From: Candidatus Thiodiazotropha sp. CDECU1 | Lineage (GTDB): Bacteria > Pseudomonadota > Gammaproteobacteria > Chromatiales > Chromatiaceae | NCBI RefSeq assembly: GCF_963455295.1 | Contig: NZ_OY734020.1 | Location: forward strand, 2,294,001 to 2,358,000 | Direction: 5' to 3' | Length of the DNA stretch: 64,000 bases | Shown: positions 33,547 through 42,917 of the stretch, piece by piece | Layout of the letters: each line of letters opens with the position of its first letter | Position numbering within the stretch: the stretch's first letter is position 1 | The notes under the pieces: model-generated | The model's database searches: none | Seen by the model: the letters and a program-made list of their open reading frames with translations, nothing else | What the model was told of the DNA's origin: nothing | Position numbers and translations under genes: made by a program

Positions 33547-35046
33547 ATGGCTGAAACAGATACCCAACAGGCCGAAGGCAAAGAATCGACACTCGGTGTA
33601 GTACCCGACGAGTTTTCAGCACTGCTTCAACAGGAGTTCAAACCCAAGACCGAACGAACCAAGGAAGCGGTTACCAGCGCTGTGCAGACGTTGGCTGAGC
33701 AGGTACTGAAAGAGACCAGTATCGTGTCCGACGATGCTGTCGAAACCATAGAGGGCATCATTGCCGAGATCGACAGAAAACTTACCGAACAAGTCAACCT
33801 GATACTGCACCATGAGGAGTTTCAAAAGCTGGAAGGCACCTGGCGCGGACTTCACTATCTGGTGAACAATACCGAAACCGACGAGATGCTGAAGGTCAGG
33901 GTGATGGATATCTCCAAACAGGAGCTCGGCAAGACCCTGAAGAAATTCAAGGGTACTGCCTGGGATCAGAGCCCGATCTTCAAAAAGGTCTATGAGGAGG
34001 AGTATGGTCAGTTCGGTGGCGAACCCTACGGTTGCCTTGTTGGCGATTACCATTTCGACAACACGCCACCCGATGTGGAACTACTGACTAACATGTCCAA
34101 GGTGGCGGCATCGGCCCATGCTCCCTTCATTGCTGGCGCGGCACCGACCGTGATGCAGATGGACTCCTGGCAGGAGCTGGCAAATCCACGGGATCTGACC
34201 AAGATCTTCCAGACCCCGGAATACGCCTCCTGGCGCTCTCTCAGAGAATCAGAAGACTCCCGTTACGTCGGCCTGGCCATGCCGCGTTTTCTGTCACGCC
34301 TTCCCTATGGCGCCAAGACAGACCCGGTTGAGGAGTTCGATTTCGAAGAGGATACGGAGGGTGCGCAACATAACAAATACACCTGGTCAAACTCTGCCTA
34401 TGCAATGGCAGTAAACATCAACCGGGCGTTTAAAATGTATGGATGGACGACACGCATCCGCGGGGTTGAATCGGGCGGTGCGGTGGAGAGTCTTCCAACC
34501 CATACCTTCCCTACCGACGATGGCGGTGTGGATATGAAATGCCCAACCGAGATCGCCATTTCAGATCGCCGTGAAGCAGAGTTGGCGAAAAATGGATTTA
34601 TGCCTTTACTGCACCGTAAAAATTCGGACTTTGCCGCCTTTATCGGTGCCCAGTCGCTGCAAAAGCCATCTGAATATGACGACCCGGACGCAACCGCAAA
34701 TGCCAATCTTGCGGCACGCCTTCCCTACCTCTTTGCCAGCTGTCGATTCGCTCACTATCTAAAGTGTATCGTGCGCGATAAGATCGGCTCCTTCAAAGAG
34801 CGTGACGACATGGAGAAGTGGCTCAACAAATGGATTCAGAATTATGTTGAACCCAATCCTTCAACAGCCTCAGAAGAAGACAAGGCACGTAAACCACTGG
34901 CAGCAGCCGAAGTGGTCGTCTCCGAAGTCGAAGGCAACCCAGGTTACTATACGTCAAAGTTTTTCCTGCGACCGCATTACCAGCTGGAAGGATTGACGGT
35001 TTCTCTACGACTGGTATCCAAGCTACCTTCCGAGAAGACAGCCTAA
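33547..35046 (+). CDS. tssC: T6SS sheath large subunit TssC (VipB/HsiC)
   Basis: 499 residues, the usual length. Motifs: ILHHEEFQKLEGTWRGLHYL, FGGEPYGCLVGDYHFDN, PFIAGAAPTVMQMDSWQEL, FLSRLPYGAKTDPVEEFDF, and the C-terminal handshake region FFLRPHYQLEGLTVSLRLVS. Partner of TssB in the contractile sheath. Comparison with the fusion protein upstream shows that the fusion stops near TssC residue 365. Confidence 0.97.
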   Translation: MAETDTQQAEGKESTLGVVPDEFSALLQQEFKPKTERTKEAVTSAVQTLAEQVLKETSIVSDDAVETIEGIIAEIDRKLTEQVNLILHHEEFQKLEGTWRGLHYLVNNTETDEMLKVRVMDISKQELGKTLKKFKGTAWDQSPIFKKVYEEEYGQFGGEPYGCLVGDYHFDNTPPDVELLTNMSKVAASAHAPFIAGAAPTVMQMDSWQELANPRDLTKIFQTPEYASWRSLRESEDSRYVGLAMPRFLSRLPYGAKTDPVEEFDFEEDTEGAQHNKYTWSNSAYAMAVNINRAFKMYGWTTRIRGVESGGAVESLPTHTFPTDDGGVDMKCPTEIAISDRREAELAKNGFMPLLHRKNSDFAAFIGAQSLQKPSEYDDPDATANANLAARLPYLFASCRFAHYLKCIVRDKIGSFKERDDMEKWLNKWIQNYVEPNPSTASEEDKARKPLAAAEVVVSEVEGNPGYYTSKFFLRPHYQLEGLTVSLRLVSKLPSEKTA

Positions 35047-35075
35047 TACCGCGAAACCACTAACAGGAGATTATT

Positions 35076-35564
35076 ATGGCAGTTGATATGTTTATGAAAA
35101 TTGATGGGATTGATGGTGAAAGCACCGATGATGCCCATTCAAAATGGATCGAGTTATTGAGTTACAGTCACGGGGTTTCCCAACCCGTGTCCGGGGCAAG
35201 CGGCACCGGCGGTCGAACCGGTGGTCGTGCCGACTTCTCACCTTTCATGGCTGTGAAGACGGTAGACAACGGTACCCCTGACCTCAATATCAAGTGTGCC
35301 AAAGGCGAGCACATTCCAAAAGTGGAAGTCGAACTCTGCCTGGCATCAGGTGACAAACACACCTTCATGAAATACACCATGGAAGATGTCATCGTCAACT
35401 CGGTTATACCCGGTGGTAGCGCCGGCGATGAAAGCAAACCCGTGGAGACTGTGGAGTTCGCCTACGGCAAGATCAAATGGGAGTACACCCCAATCGATCA
35501 TACCGGCAAACCTGGTGCGGCCACAGACAGGACCTGGAATCTCGAGACCAATAAGCAGGAGTAA
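35076..35564 (+). CDS. hcp: T6SS tube protein Hcp (TssD)
   Basis: 162 residues, ATG 35076 with a strong AGGAGA site. Hcp1-type sequence: MFMKIDGIDGESTDDAHSKW, IELLSYSHGVSQPVSG, GTGGRTGGRADFSPFMAVK, and a C-terminal FAYGKIKWEYTPID. Forms hexameric rings that make the inner tube and can carry small effectors. A terminator-like hairpin and a large inverted repeat follow before tagJ, a set-up that would give more hcp than downstream transcript. Confidence 0.97.
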   Translation: MAVDMFMKIDGIDGESTDDAHSKWIELLSYSHGVSQPVSGASGTGGRTGGRADFSPFMAVKTVDNGTPDLNIKCAKGEHIPKVEVELCLASGDKHTFMKYTMEDVIVNSVIPGGSAGDESKPVETVEFAYGKIKWEYTPIDHTGKPGAATDRTWNLETNKQE

Positions 35565-35614
35565 TGTGCTTCGTAACAGGTCGACTTCATTTTTAACTCA
35601 TTACAGGACACCAT

Positions 35615-35632
35615 CACTCCCCAAGGGGAGTG
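35615..35632 (+). terminator. Attenuator/terminator-like hairpin after hcp
   Basis: CACTCCCC and GGGGAGTG form a perfect GC-rich stem with an AA centre (practically a 7-bp stem with a 4-base loop), followed by TTTGTGTG. The U-tract is poor, so it probably terminates only partly. It lies 51 bases after the hcp stop. Confidence 0.5.
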
Positions 35633-35700
35633 TTTGTGTGTATTGAGCCAAGCCACATTTTAGGTTTGGATTTGTGCTACAGGAGCAAACACACCATCCT

Positions 35701-35800
35701 AGGGCCTGTTAACACTAATCCAATGCACTCTGTTGTGCCTGAAGGGCTGGGGCTGTTTTTTCGCCCAGCAGTGTGCATTGGATTAGTGTTAACAGGCCCT
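35701..35800. repeat. 100-bp element with perfect 28-bp terminal inverted repeats
   Basis: The arm 35701-35728 is exactly complementary to 35773-35800, with a 44-base central spacer. The outer ends read AGGGCC and GGCCCT. Size and symmetry suggest a small non-autonomous insertion (MITE-like) or a very stable RNA hairpin (28-bp stem) between hcp and tagJ. No target-site duplication is obvious and no transposase is present; no other copy was seen in this window. Confidence 0.75.
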
Positions 35801-35845
35801 GGAACAACAACCAGCAATACTGATCAGAGAGCATATAAGGTCACC

Positions 35846-36658
35846 ATGATGGATGCAGAAGAACTCTTACAACAAGGTCAATTAGACCAAGCCCTCCAGG
35901 CACTGCAGCAGGCAATCCGTAAAGAGCCATCGAATGTAAAATTGCGGGTCTTTCTCTTTCAATTACTCTGTGTAATAGGCGCATGGGAACGCGCATTGAG
36001 TCAATTGGACGTGGCCGGCGACATGGATTCGCTCAATCTGCCAATGGCCCAGACCTATCGGGAGGCCATTCATTGCGAGCTGTTTCGCAAAGAGGTGTTC
36101 AAAGGCGAGAAGTCCCCCTTGATCTTCGGTGATCCTCCTGAATGGACAGCTTTTCTCATCGAAGCGCTGAAACATGCCGGGGCTGGGGAATACACCCAAT
36201 CCGAGACACTGCGTAATCAGGCTTTTGAATTAGCACCAGGTAGTGCCGGAACTATCGATGAGCAACCTTTTGAATGGATTTCTGACGCCGACAATCGCAT
36301 TGGACCGATGATGGAGGCGATCATCAATGGCCGCTACTATTGGATTCCGATGCAACGTCTGAAGCAGGTTACCCTCGATGCCCCGGAGGATTTGAGAGAT
36401 ATGGTGTGGGCACCTGCCCATTTGACATTTGAGAACGAGGGCCAGAGTGTTGCGCTGATCCCTGCACGCTACCCGGCCACTGAGGAGGAGAGCGATTCGA
36501 TGCTGAAGCTTTCCAGGAAAACCGAGTGGCAGGAACCCTACCAAGGACTCTATACCGGGCTTGGACAAAAAATGTTTGCGACCGATCTGCAGGAGTACCC
36601 CCTGTTGGGTACCCGTCAGATTGATTTCAACACCTCAGCAGACAGTGATGCAGACTAG
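35846..36658 (+). CDS. tagJ: T6SS accessory protein TagJ (ImpE family)
   Basis: 270 residues from ATG 35846 (AAGG six bases upstream). The longer open frame reaching back to 35630 runs through the inverted-repeat element and is not used. The N-terminal TPR-like helices (AEELLQQGQLDQALQALQQA, VKLRVFLFQLLCVIGAWERA) and the ImpE-type C-terminal domain (FEWISDADNRIGPMMEAIIN, YYWIPMQRL, GQKMFATDLQEYPLLGTRQI) match TagJ/HsiE. In Pseudomonas this protein binds TssB and helps ClpV recognise the contracted sheath. Confidence 0.9.
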   Translation: MMDAEELLQQGQLDQALQALQQAIRKEPSNVKLRVFLFQLLCVIGAWERALSQLDVAGDMDSLNLPMAQTYREAIHCELFRKEVFKGEKSPLIFGDPPEWTAFLIEALKHAGAGEYTQSETLRNQAFELAPGSAGTIDEQPFEWISDADNRIGPMMEAIINGRYYWIPMQRLKQVTLDAPEDLRDMVWAPAHLTFENEGQSVALIPARYPATEEESDSMLKLSRKTEWQEPYQGLYTGLGQKMFATDLQEYPLLGTRQIDFNTSADSDAD

Positions 36659-36725
36659 TCATAGCTAATCAATCATATGCATATCAAGCATTCCAAGCAG
36701 ATGGCGGTTATCCGGGGTATCCAGG

Positions 36726-37241
36726 TTGAAAACCGCTAAACAGCAAAATCAGCTACAACCGTCCCTGCTGGATCGGCTGACCGATGATGAGCCAGGCAAG
36801 ACGCGTGAATCACAGGATAAGCGGGTTATCTCCATGCGACGCCTGCGGCAAATGGTGATGCGTGATTTAGCCTGGTTGTTGAACACAACCAATCTCTCGA
36901 CCACAGAAGATCTTGATCCCTACCCTGAGGTAGAGCATTCAGTGCTCAACTACGGGCTTACGGAACTCTCAGGACATCTGGTCACGGGGATGGATCTTGG
37001 ACGGCTAGAACGATTGGTACGTCAGGCGGTCCAGGATTATGAGCCACGCATAATCCCGCAAACCGTCAGGGTCCGCTCTATCAGAGACAGTGGCAAAGAG
37101 AGCCATAACCGCTTGATGTTTGAAATAGAGGGTCAGCTTTGGGCGGTACCGACACCTTCTCATCTGCTGATCAAAACCCAGATCGACCTCGAGGAAGGTG
37201 GCGTGACCCTGGCCGATGCCTTCAGCTCAGGTATGGAGTAA
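36726..37241 (+). CDS. tssE: T6SS baseplate protein TssE (gp25-like)
   Basis: 171 residues, TTG start at 36726 with GGGG nine bases upstream; an overlapping ATG at 36701 is out of frame. TssE features: SLLDRLTDDEP, MRRLRQMVMRDLAWLLNTTN, VEHSVLNYGL, LERLVRQAVQDYEPRI, and FEIEGQLWAVPTP. gp25-like wedge component of the baseplate. It ends four bases before tssF starts. Confidence 0.93.
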   Translation: MKTAKQQNQLQPSLLDRLTDDEPGKTRESQDKRVISMRRLRQMVMRDLAWLLNTTNLSTTEDLDPYPEVEHSVLNYGLTELSGHLVTGMDLGRLERLVRQAVQDYEPRIIPQTVRVRSIRDSGKESHNRLMFEIEGQLWAVPTPSHLLIKTQIDLEEGGVTLADAFSSGME

Positions 37242-37245
37242 TCCG

Positions 37246-39117
37246 ATGGACCCAAGGTTACTCAAGTATTACAACCGTGAATTGCAGTTCATGCGGGAAA
37301 TGGGCGCGGAATTTGCGAAATCCTATCCCAAGATTGCGAGCCGCCTTTCACTCGATGAATTCGAATGTGCCGATCCCTATGTGGAGCGTTTGCTTGAAGG
37401 TTTCAGTTTTCTCGCTGCCAGAATCCAACTCAAGATCGACGAGGAGTTTCCGCGCTTTACCCAACATCTGATGGAGCGGGTCTTTCCTCACTATCTCTGC
37501 CCTACTCCTTCGATGATGGTGGTACAGTTCCAGGCCGACATGCTTGAGCCCTCCCTGGGAGACGGCTTCCTGTTACCTCGCCACTCGATCCTGCGCAGCC
37601 GCCTTGGCAAAGGGAGCCACACTGCCTGTATCTATCGAACCGCGCAAGATGTCACATTATGGCCGATAGAAATTCAAAGCGTGGATTACCTCCCATCCCC
37701 GGCCGCAATCAACCTGGCGGGTATCGGCCGGCAGGATAGTGCCAAATCAGCCATACGCGTAAGGCTTAACACCACCGGCGAGATTCCGTTCAACAAGCTC
37801 GATGTTGAAAGGCTGCCACTGCTTTTAACTGGTGGGGAAACCGGCATGCGTGCGTTTGAGGCACTGGCTGGCCACACTGTGCGGATCGCCGGAAAAAATC
37901 CTGATTCAGACGATCACAGCACAACGATACAACCCCGGCCAGTACGCATCATGGGTTTTGCAGAGGATGAATCCCTGTTGCCATACGGTCCCCGATCCTT
38001 TCAGGGATATCGATTCCTGGCTGAATACTATTCCCTTCCCGAGCGCTTCATGTTCGTCGAACTGTTTGATCTACAGCGCGTCATCAGCAGTTGCGAGGGA
38101 AATACACTGGATCTCTTTATCCTGCTCGATGAGAGTGATCCCGCCCTCGAGGACAGTCTGAACGAGTCGAATTTCCTGCTCAACTGTACACCCTGCATCA
38201 ACCTGTTTCAGAAGCGGGCTGACCGTATCCATCTTACCGACAGTGATGCGGAGTACCACATTCTGCCGGACCGGACACGTCCCATGGACTATGAGGTTTA
38301 TGAAATCACTGAGATCAAGGGATTTGGCAGTAACAACGAGCAGAGCCAGACCTTCTATCCCTTCTACGCCAGTAATGACTTCATCTCAACCGATCAACCT
38401 CGAGCCTATTATGCGATTCACAGGATGCCGAGACTGCTCTCCTCTAAACAGCAACGTGAAGGTGCCCGTTCAAGCTATGTGGGCAGCGAAGTCTTTGTCT
38501 CCATCGTGGATGGGGATGAAGCGCCGTTTCAAAGTGATCTACGCCAGCTTTCAGTGACGACGCTCTGTACCAACCGTGATCTATCAATGCATCTTCCGCT
38601 GGGTCAGGGTGAATCGAGTTTCACCCTCGATAGCAGTACCCCGGTGAACAATATTCGCTGTATCGGCTCTCCCACGAAACCGAAACCATCCACTGCAAAG
38701 GGAAGCGTCAGCTGGCGTCTGATCAACCATCTCTCGCTCAACTATCTGTCACTCTCTGGAGAGGATCAGGAGCAGAGTACTGCAGTGCTGAAGGACTTTT
38801 TGCAACTGTATGCCGACAGCAGCGATCCAACCATGCGAAAACAGGTGGAAGGTGTCGTCTCGATCACCTCTAAGCCGGTCAACAGGCGCCTGCCCAGTCC
38901 TGGCCCTATTGCTTTTGGTCGTGGCATAGAGGTTACCCTGACCCTGGATGAAGCGGCATTCGAAGGCAGTGGTGCTTTCCTGTTCGGTACGATAATGGAG
39001 CAGTTTTTTCGTAAATACACAGCAATCAACTCCTTCACGGAGACGGTAATTGTCACCCTGCAACGCGGAGAGATCATGCGATGGCCGGTAAGGCTGGGTC
39101 TGAGACAAACGCTCTAG
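37246..39117 (+). CDS. tssF: T6SS baseplate protein TssF
   Basis: 623 residues from ATG 37246 (GGAG eight bases upstream). Characteristic N-terminus MDPRLLKYYNRELQFMREMG, then DPYVERLLEGFSFLAARIQL, FPRFTQHLMERVFPHYL and PTPSMMVVQF. The C-terminal LFGTIMEQFFRKYTAINSF is followed by RGEIMRWPVRLG. Forms the TssE-F-G wedge. Its end overlaps tssG by 37 bases. Confidence 0.95.
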   Translation: MDPRLLKYYNRELQFMREMGAEFAKSYPKIASRLSLDEFECADPYVERLLEGFSFLAARIQLKIDEEFPRFTQHLMERVFPHYLCPTPSMMVVQFQADMLEPSLGDGFLLPRHSILRSRLGKGSHTACIYRTAQDVTLWPIEIQSVDYLPSPAAINLAGIGRQDSAKSAIRVRLNTTGEIPFNKLDVERLPLLLTGGETGMRAFEALAGHTVRIAGKNPDSDDHSTTIQPRPVRIMGFAEDESLLPYGPRSFQGYRFLAEYYSLPERFMFVELFDLQRVISSCEGNTLDLFILLDESDPALEDSLNESNFLLNCTPCINLFQKRADRIHLTDSDAEYHILPDRTRPMDYEVYEITEIKGFGSNNEQSQTFYPFYASNDFISTDQPRAYYAIHRMPRLLSSKQQREGARSSYVGSEVFVSIVDGDEAPFQSDLRQLSVTTLCTNRDLSMHLPLGQGESSFTLDSSTPVNNIRCIGSPTKPKPSTAKGSVSWRLINHLSLNYLSLSGEDQEQSTAVLKDFLQLYADSSDPTMRKQVEGVVSITSKPVNRRLPSPGPIAFGRGIEVTLTLDEAAFEGSGAFLFGTIMEQFFRKYTAINSFTETVIVTLQRGEIMRWPVRLGLRQTL

Positions 39118-40121
39118 GTCTGTTTGACAGGCTGCAACAGGCGCCCTATGGCTTTGATTTTTATCAGGCGATGCGGCGCATCGAGTGTGCTTTTCCGAAA
39201 CAGTCCCGACTGGGTGAGTCGCTGCATGCCAAACGCGACAATATTCGACTCGGTCAGGATCCGACCATGGCGTTTCAACCCTCCACCCTCTCCTCCTTTC
39301 GGCAGGGTAAAGGGAGTTTGCCACCCCGTCTCGGGGTCTACTTTTTCGGCCTGTTCGGTCCCAACGGACCTCTCCCTCTCCATCTCACCGAGTATGTCCA
39401 CGATCGTGTTCATAACGAACATGACAATACCCAGGTTGCTTTTGTCGATCATTTCCATCATCGCTTGCTGACTCTCTTCTACCGGGTTTGGGCGAACAGT
39501 CAACCGACCGTCAGTTTCGATCGACCGGATCAAGACCGGTTCGGTAACTATCTCGGATCTGTATTTGGTATCGGCGCACCCCATCTGCGTGATCGTGATG
39601 CGATGCCGGATCTGGCAAAACTCCACTATGCCGGAAGACTCGCAGACCATACCCACAATGCCGAAGGTCTGGAGGCAATCCTGCAGGACTTTTTCCAACT
39701 CCCAGTACGCATCGATGAGTTTGTCGGCGCCTGGATCGATCTGCCGGACGACAGTCGCTGTCGCTTGGGCGCATCGACGGATATCAGTACACTGGGAGCA
39801 ACGATCATCATTGGAGATCGGATTTGGCAGGGACAACAGAAGTTCCGCATTGTGATGGGGGCCGTCAAATATGCGGACTACCAACGCATGTTACCCGGTG
39901 GCGAGAGTCTCAATCGACTAATCGCTATCGTAAAAAACTATATCGGGGATGAACAGGACTGGGAGTTGAACCTGATCCTGCAAGAGCAAGAGGTGCCTCA
40001 GCTTAGCCTCAACGGCGAGAGCCGCCTCGGCTGGACGACCTGGCTTGCTGAGGAATCCCTGGGACGGGACGGTGACGAACTGTTCCTACATCCGCTTGAA
40101 CTTAGAGGGCTTCAGACATGA
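39081..40121 (+). CDS. tssG: T6SS baseplate protein TssG
   Basis: 346 residues. TssG pattern: GFDFYQAMRRIECAFP, IRLGQDPTMAFQPSTLSSF, VYFFGLFGPNGPLPLHLTEY, FVDHFHHRLLTLFYRVWA, and VRIDEFVGAWIDLPDDSRCR. Usual length for the family. Overlaps tssF at its start (37 bases) and tssH at its stop (ATGA), indicating translational coupling. Confidence 0.95.
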   Translation: MAGKAGSETNALGLFDRLQQAPYGFDFYQAMRRIECAFPKQSRLGESLHAKRDNIRLGQDPTMAFQPSTLSSFRQGKGSLPPRLGVYFFGLFGPNGPLPLHLTEYVHDRVHNEHDNTQVAFVDHFHHRLLTLFYRVWANSQPTVSFDRPDQDRFGNYLGSVFGIGAPHLRDRDAMPDLAKLHYAGRLADHTHNAEGLEAILQDFFQLPVRIDEFVGAWIDLPDDSRCRLGASTDISTLGATIIIGDRIWQGQQKFRIVMGAVKYADYQRMLPGGESLNRLIAIVKNYIGDEQDWELNLILQEQEVPQLSLNGESRLGWTTWLAEESLGRDGDELFLHPLELRGLQT

Positions 40122-42880
40122 GCGAGATTAACCGTGCCGCACTGTTTGGTAAATTGAACAGCCTTGGCTACAAGGCCATAGAGAGTGCGACCGTATTCTG
40201 CAAAATGCGCGGAAATCCCTATGTGGAGCTGGTTCATTGGTTTCACCAGATACTGCAACTGCAGGACTCAGATCTGCACCGTATCATCAAGCAATTCAAC
40301 CTAGATCCCTCCCGCCTGGCGAAAGACATAACCGAAACCCTGGATACACTGCCCCGGGGTTCAACATCCATATCCGACCTCTCATCCCACGTGGAAGAGG
40401 CCACCGAACGAGGCTGGGTCTACGGTACCCTGATGTTTGGTGACAGTCAGGTACGCACCGGTTACCTGATCATTGGGATACTGAAGACCAATAGTCTACG
40501 CAACGCCCTGATGCGGATTTCAGACCAGTTCGACAAGATCAGTACCGATACCCTCACTGATCGTTTCAACGAAGTGGTCGAGGGCTCTCCGGAACAGGCA
40601 CTGAGGTCCAATGACGGTTTTCAAGTTGGTGGCGGCGCTGCGCCTGGCGAGGCCAGCGATGCCATCGCCCCGGCACAAATGGGCAAGCAGCAGGCGCTGC
40701 ATCAATTCTCCGTAGACCTGACCGAACGGGCCAGAAATGGTGAGATCGATCCGATTGTCGGGCGTGATGAGGAGATTCGTCAGATTGTCGATATCCTGAT
40801 GCGCAGGCGTCAGAATAATCCAATCCTCACTGGTGAGGCCGGTGTGGGCAAGACCGCTGTGGTAGAGGGCTTCGCCCTGCGTATCGCCCGCGGTGACGTA
40901 CCGCCTTCATTGAAAGATGTCAACCTGCGGGTACTCGACGTGGGCCTGTTGCAGGCCGGTGCCAGCATGAAGGGCGAGTTCGAAAATCGTCTCAAACAGG
41001 TAATCGAAGAGGTTCAATCCTCCGAAAAGCCGATTATCCTCTTCATCGACGAGGCCCACACCCTGATCGGAGCCGGTGGCAGTGCCGGCACGGGGGACGC
41101 GGCCAACCTGCTGAAACCCGCTCTCGCCCGCGGCACCCTGCGTACAGTGGCAGCCACAACCTGGGCGGAATATAAAAAATATATCGAAAAGGATCCGGCC
41201 CTAACCCGTCGTTTTCAGGTGGTGCAGGTGGATGAACCGGGCGAAGAACGGGCGATCCGCATGATGCGCGGTGTGGCATCGACCCTGGAAGATCACCATC
41301 AGGTCCAGATCCTAGATGAGGCCCTGGACGCCTCAGTCCGACTCTCTCATCGCTATATCCCTGCCCGTCAACTGCCCGACAAATCGGTCAGTCTGCTGGA
41401 TACGACCTGTGCCAGGGTGGCCATCAGCCAGGCCGCCGTCCCCGCCGAGGTGGATGACAGTCAACGCCGCATCGAGGCCTTTGAAACAGAGCTGGCTATT
41501 ATCGGCCGGGAGAAGGCCATCGGCATGGATACCGAGGAGCGGGAAGGCGCTGTCCTCGAAAAACTGGACCAGGAACGCAATCGCCTGGCACAGCTATCCG
41601 AGCGCTGGGAGACTGAAAAGACACTGGTGGAAGAGCTGTTGAAGATACAACAGCAACTCAAGGGATTAAACGCTACTGATGAAGTTACCGATACCGAAGA
41701 CGAAGCAACGGATAACAACCAGCTGCAAGCTGATTCGGAAGCTGCCGATCAAGCGGATGATACGCTGACAGAATCCGTACCAGAGGCTTCGGCCGAGGAG
41801 ATGATGCAGCGCCTGACCGAACTTAAATCGGAATTGAGCGAACTCCAGGGTGAACGCCCGCTGATTCTGCCCAGTGTGGATGCCCAGGCGGTCGCCACGG
41901 TGGTGGGTGACTGGACTGGAATACCGGTCGGACGGATGGTTAAAAATGAGATCGAAACCATCCTCAACCTCAGTGATACCCTGGCAAAACGGGTGATCGG
42001 TCAGGATCACGCCCTGCAGATGATCTCGCGTCGTATTCAGACCTCACGCGCCAACCTGGACAATCCCAACAAACCGATCGGCGTGTTTATGCTGTGCGGT
42101 CCCTCAGGTGTGGGCAAGACCGAGACCGGGCTAACCCTGGCAGAATCATTATATGGGGGTGAGCAGAATGTCATCACCATCAACATGAGCGAGTTTCAGG
42201 AAGCACACACAGTCTCCACCCTGAAAGGCGCACCTCCCGGTTATGTCGGTTATGGCGAGGGCGGGATATTGACTGAAGCGGTGCGACGCAAACCCTACAG
42301 CGTGGTGCTGCTGGATGAGGTGGAGAAGGCCCATCCCGATGTCCATGAAATCTTCTTTCAGGTATTCGACAAAGGTTGGATGGAGGATGGCGAAGGCCGC
42401 CATATCGATTTCAAGAACACCCTGATCCTGCTCACTTCCAACGTGGGTACGGAGATGATCGACAACATGTGCAAGGATCCCGAACTGATGCCGGAACCCG
42501 ATGCCATCGCCAGCTCACTGCACGATCCCCTGATGAAGGTCTTTCCCGCAGCGCTGCTCGGCCGGCTGGTGGTGATTCCCTACTATCCACTGAGCGATGA
42601 GGTCCTGGCCAAGGTAGTGCGTCTGCAATTGGGTCGGATCGAAACCCGAATCCAAGCAAACCACGGCATACCGCTCAGCCATGACGATAGTGTTATAAAG
42701 CTGATCATCAGCCGTTGTACCGAGGTGGCGAGCGGCGCCCGAATGGTGGATGCCATCCTCACCAACACCCTGTTGCCGGAGATCAGCAGACATATTCTGA
42801 TCGAAAAGATGGAGACACGTCCGATTGGAAAAATCCACATCAGTGTGGAGAATGATGAATTCAGCTATAACTTTTCTTGA
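40118..42880 (+). CDS. tssH: T6SS AAA+ ATPase TssH (ClpV)
   Basis: 920 residues. Clp N domain about 1-160, first AAA+ with Walker A GEAGVGKT (239-246) and Walker [13 protein letters not shown], a coiled-coil M domain, second AAA+ with Walker A GPSGVGKT (661-668) and [20 protein letters not shown], and a C-terminal D2-small domain. It disassembles contracted sheath for recycling. The M-domain region carries an acidic low-complexity insert at about 518-563 (Asp/Glu/Ala/Thr-rich) that I do not expect in typical ClpV. Confidence 0.96.
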   Translation: MSEINRAALFGKLNSLGYKAIESATVFCKMRGNPYVELVHWFHQILQLQDSDLHRIIKQFNLDPSRLAKDITETLDTLPRGSTSISDLSSHVEEATERGWVYGTLMFGDSQVRTGYLIIGILKTNSLRNALMRISDQFDKISTDTLTDRFNEVVEGSPEQALRSNDGFQVGGGAAPGEASDAIAPAQMGKQQALHQFSVDLTERARNGEIDPIVGRDEEIRQIVDILMRRRQNNPILTGEAGVGKTAVVEGFALRIARGDVPPSLKDVNLRVLDVGLLQAGASMKGEFENRLKQVIEEVQSSEKPIILFIDEAHTLIGAGGSAGTGDAANLLKPALARGTLRTVAATTWAEYKKYIEKDPALTRRFQVVQVDEPGEERAIRMMRGVASTLEDHHQVQILDEALDASVRLSHRYIPARQLPDKSVSLLDTTCARVAISQAAVPAEVDDSQRRIEAFETELAIIGREKAIGMDTEEREGAVLEKLDQERNRLAQLSERWETEKTLVEELLKIQQQLKGLNATDEVTDTEDEATDNNQLQADSEAADQADDTLTESVPEASAEEMMQRLTELKSELSELQGERPLILPSVDAQAVATVVGDWTGIPVGRMVKNEIETILNLSDTLAKRVIGQDHALQMISRRIQTSRANLDNPNKPIGVFMLCGPSGVGKTETGLTLAESLYGGEQNVITINMSEFQEAHTVSTLKGAPPGYVGYGEGGILTEAVRRKPYSVVLLDEVEKAHPDVHEIFFQVFDKGWMEDGEGRHIDFKNTLILLTSNVGTEMIDNMCKDPELMPEPDAIASSLHDPLMKVFPAALLGRLVVIPYYPLSDEVLAKVVRLQLGRIETRIQANHGIPLSHDDSVIKLIISRCTEVASGARMVDAILTNTLLPEISRHILIEKMETRPIGKIHISVENDEFSYNFS

Positions 42881-42917
42881 ACCTGAAGTTAAGCGACAGA
42901 GATAACCAGCAGTCAAT

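Noticed and set aside
35630-35845. N-terminal extension of TagJ back to 35630
   Set aside because: It would run through the inverted-repeat element and has no family similarity; ATG 35846 has its own ribosome site and starts the conserved part.
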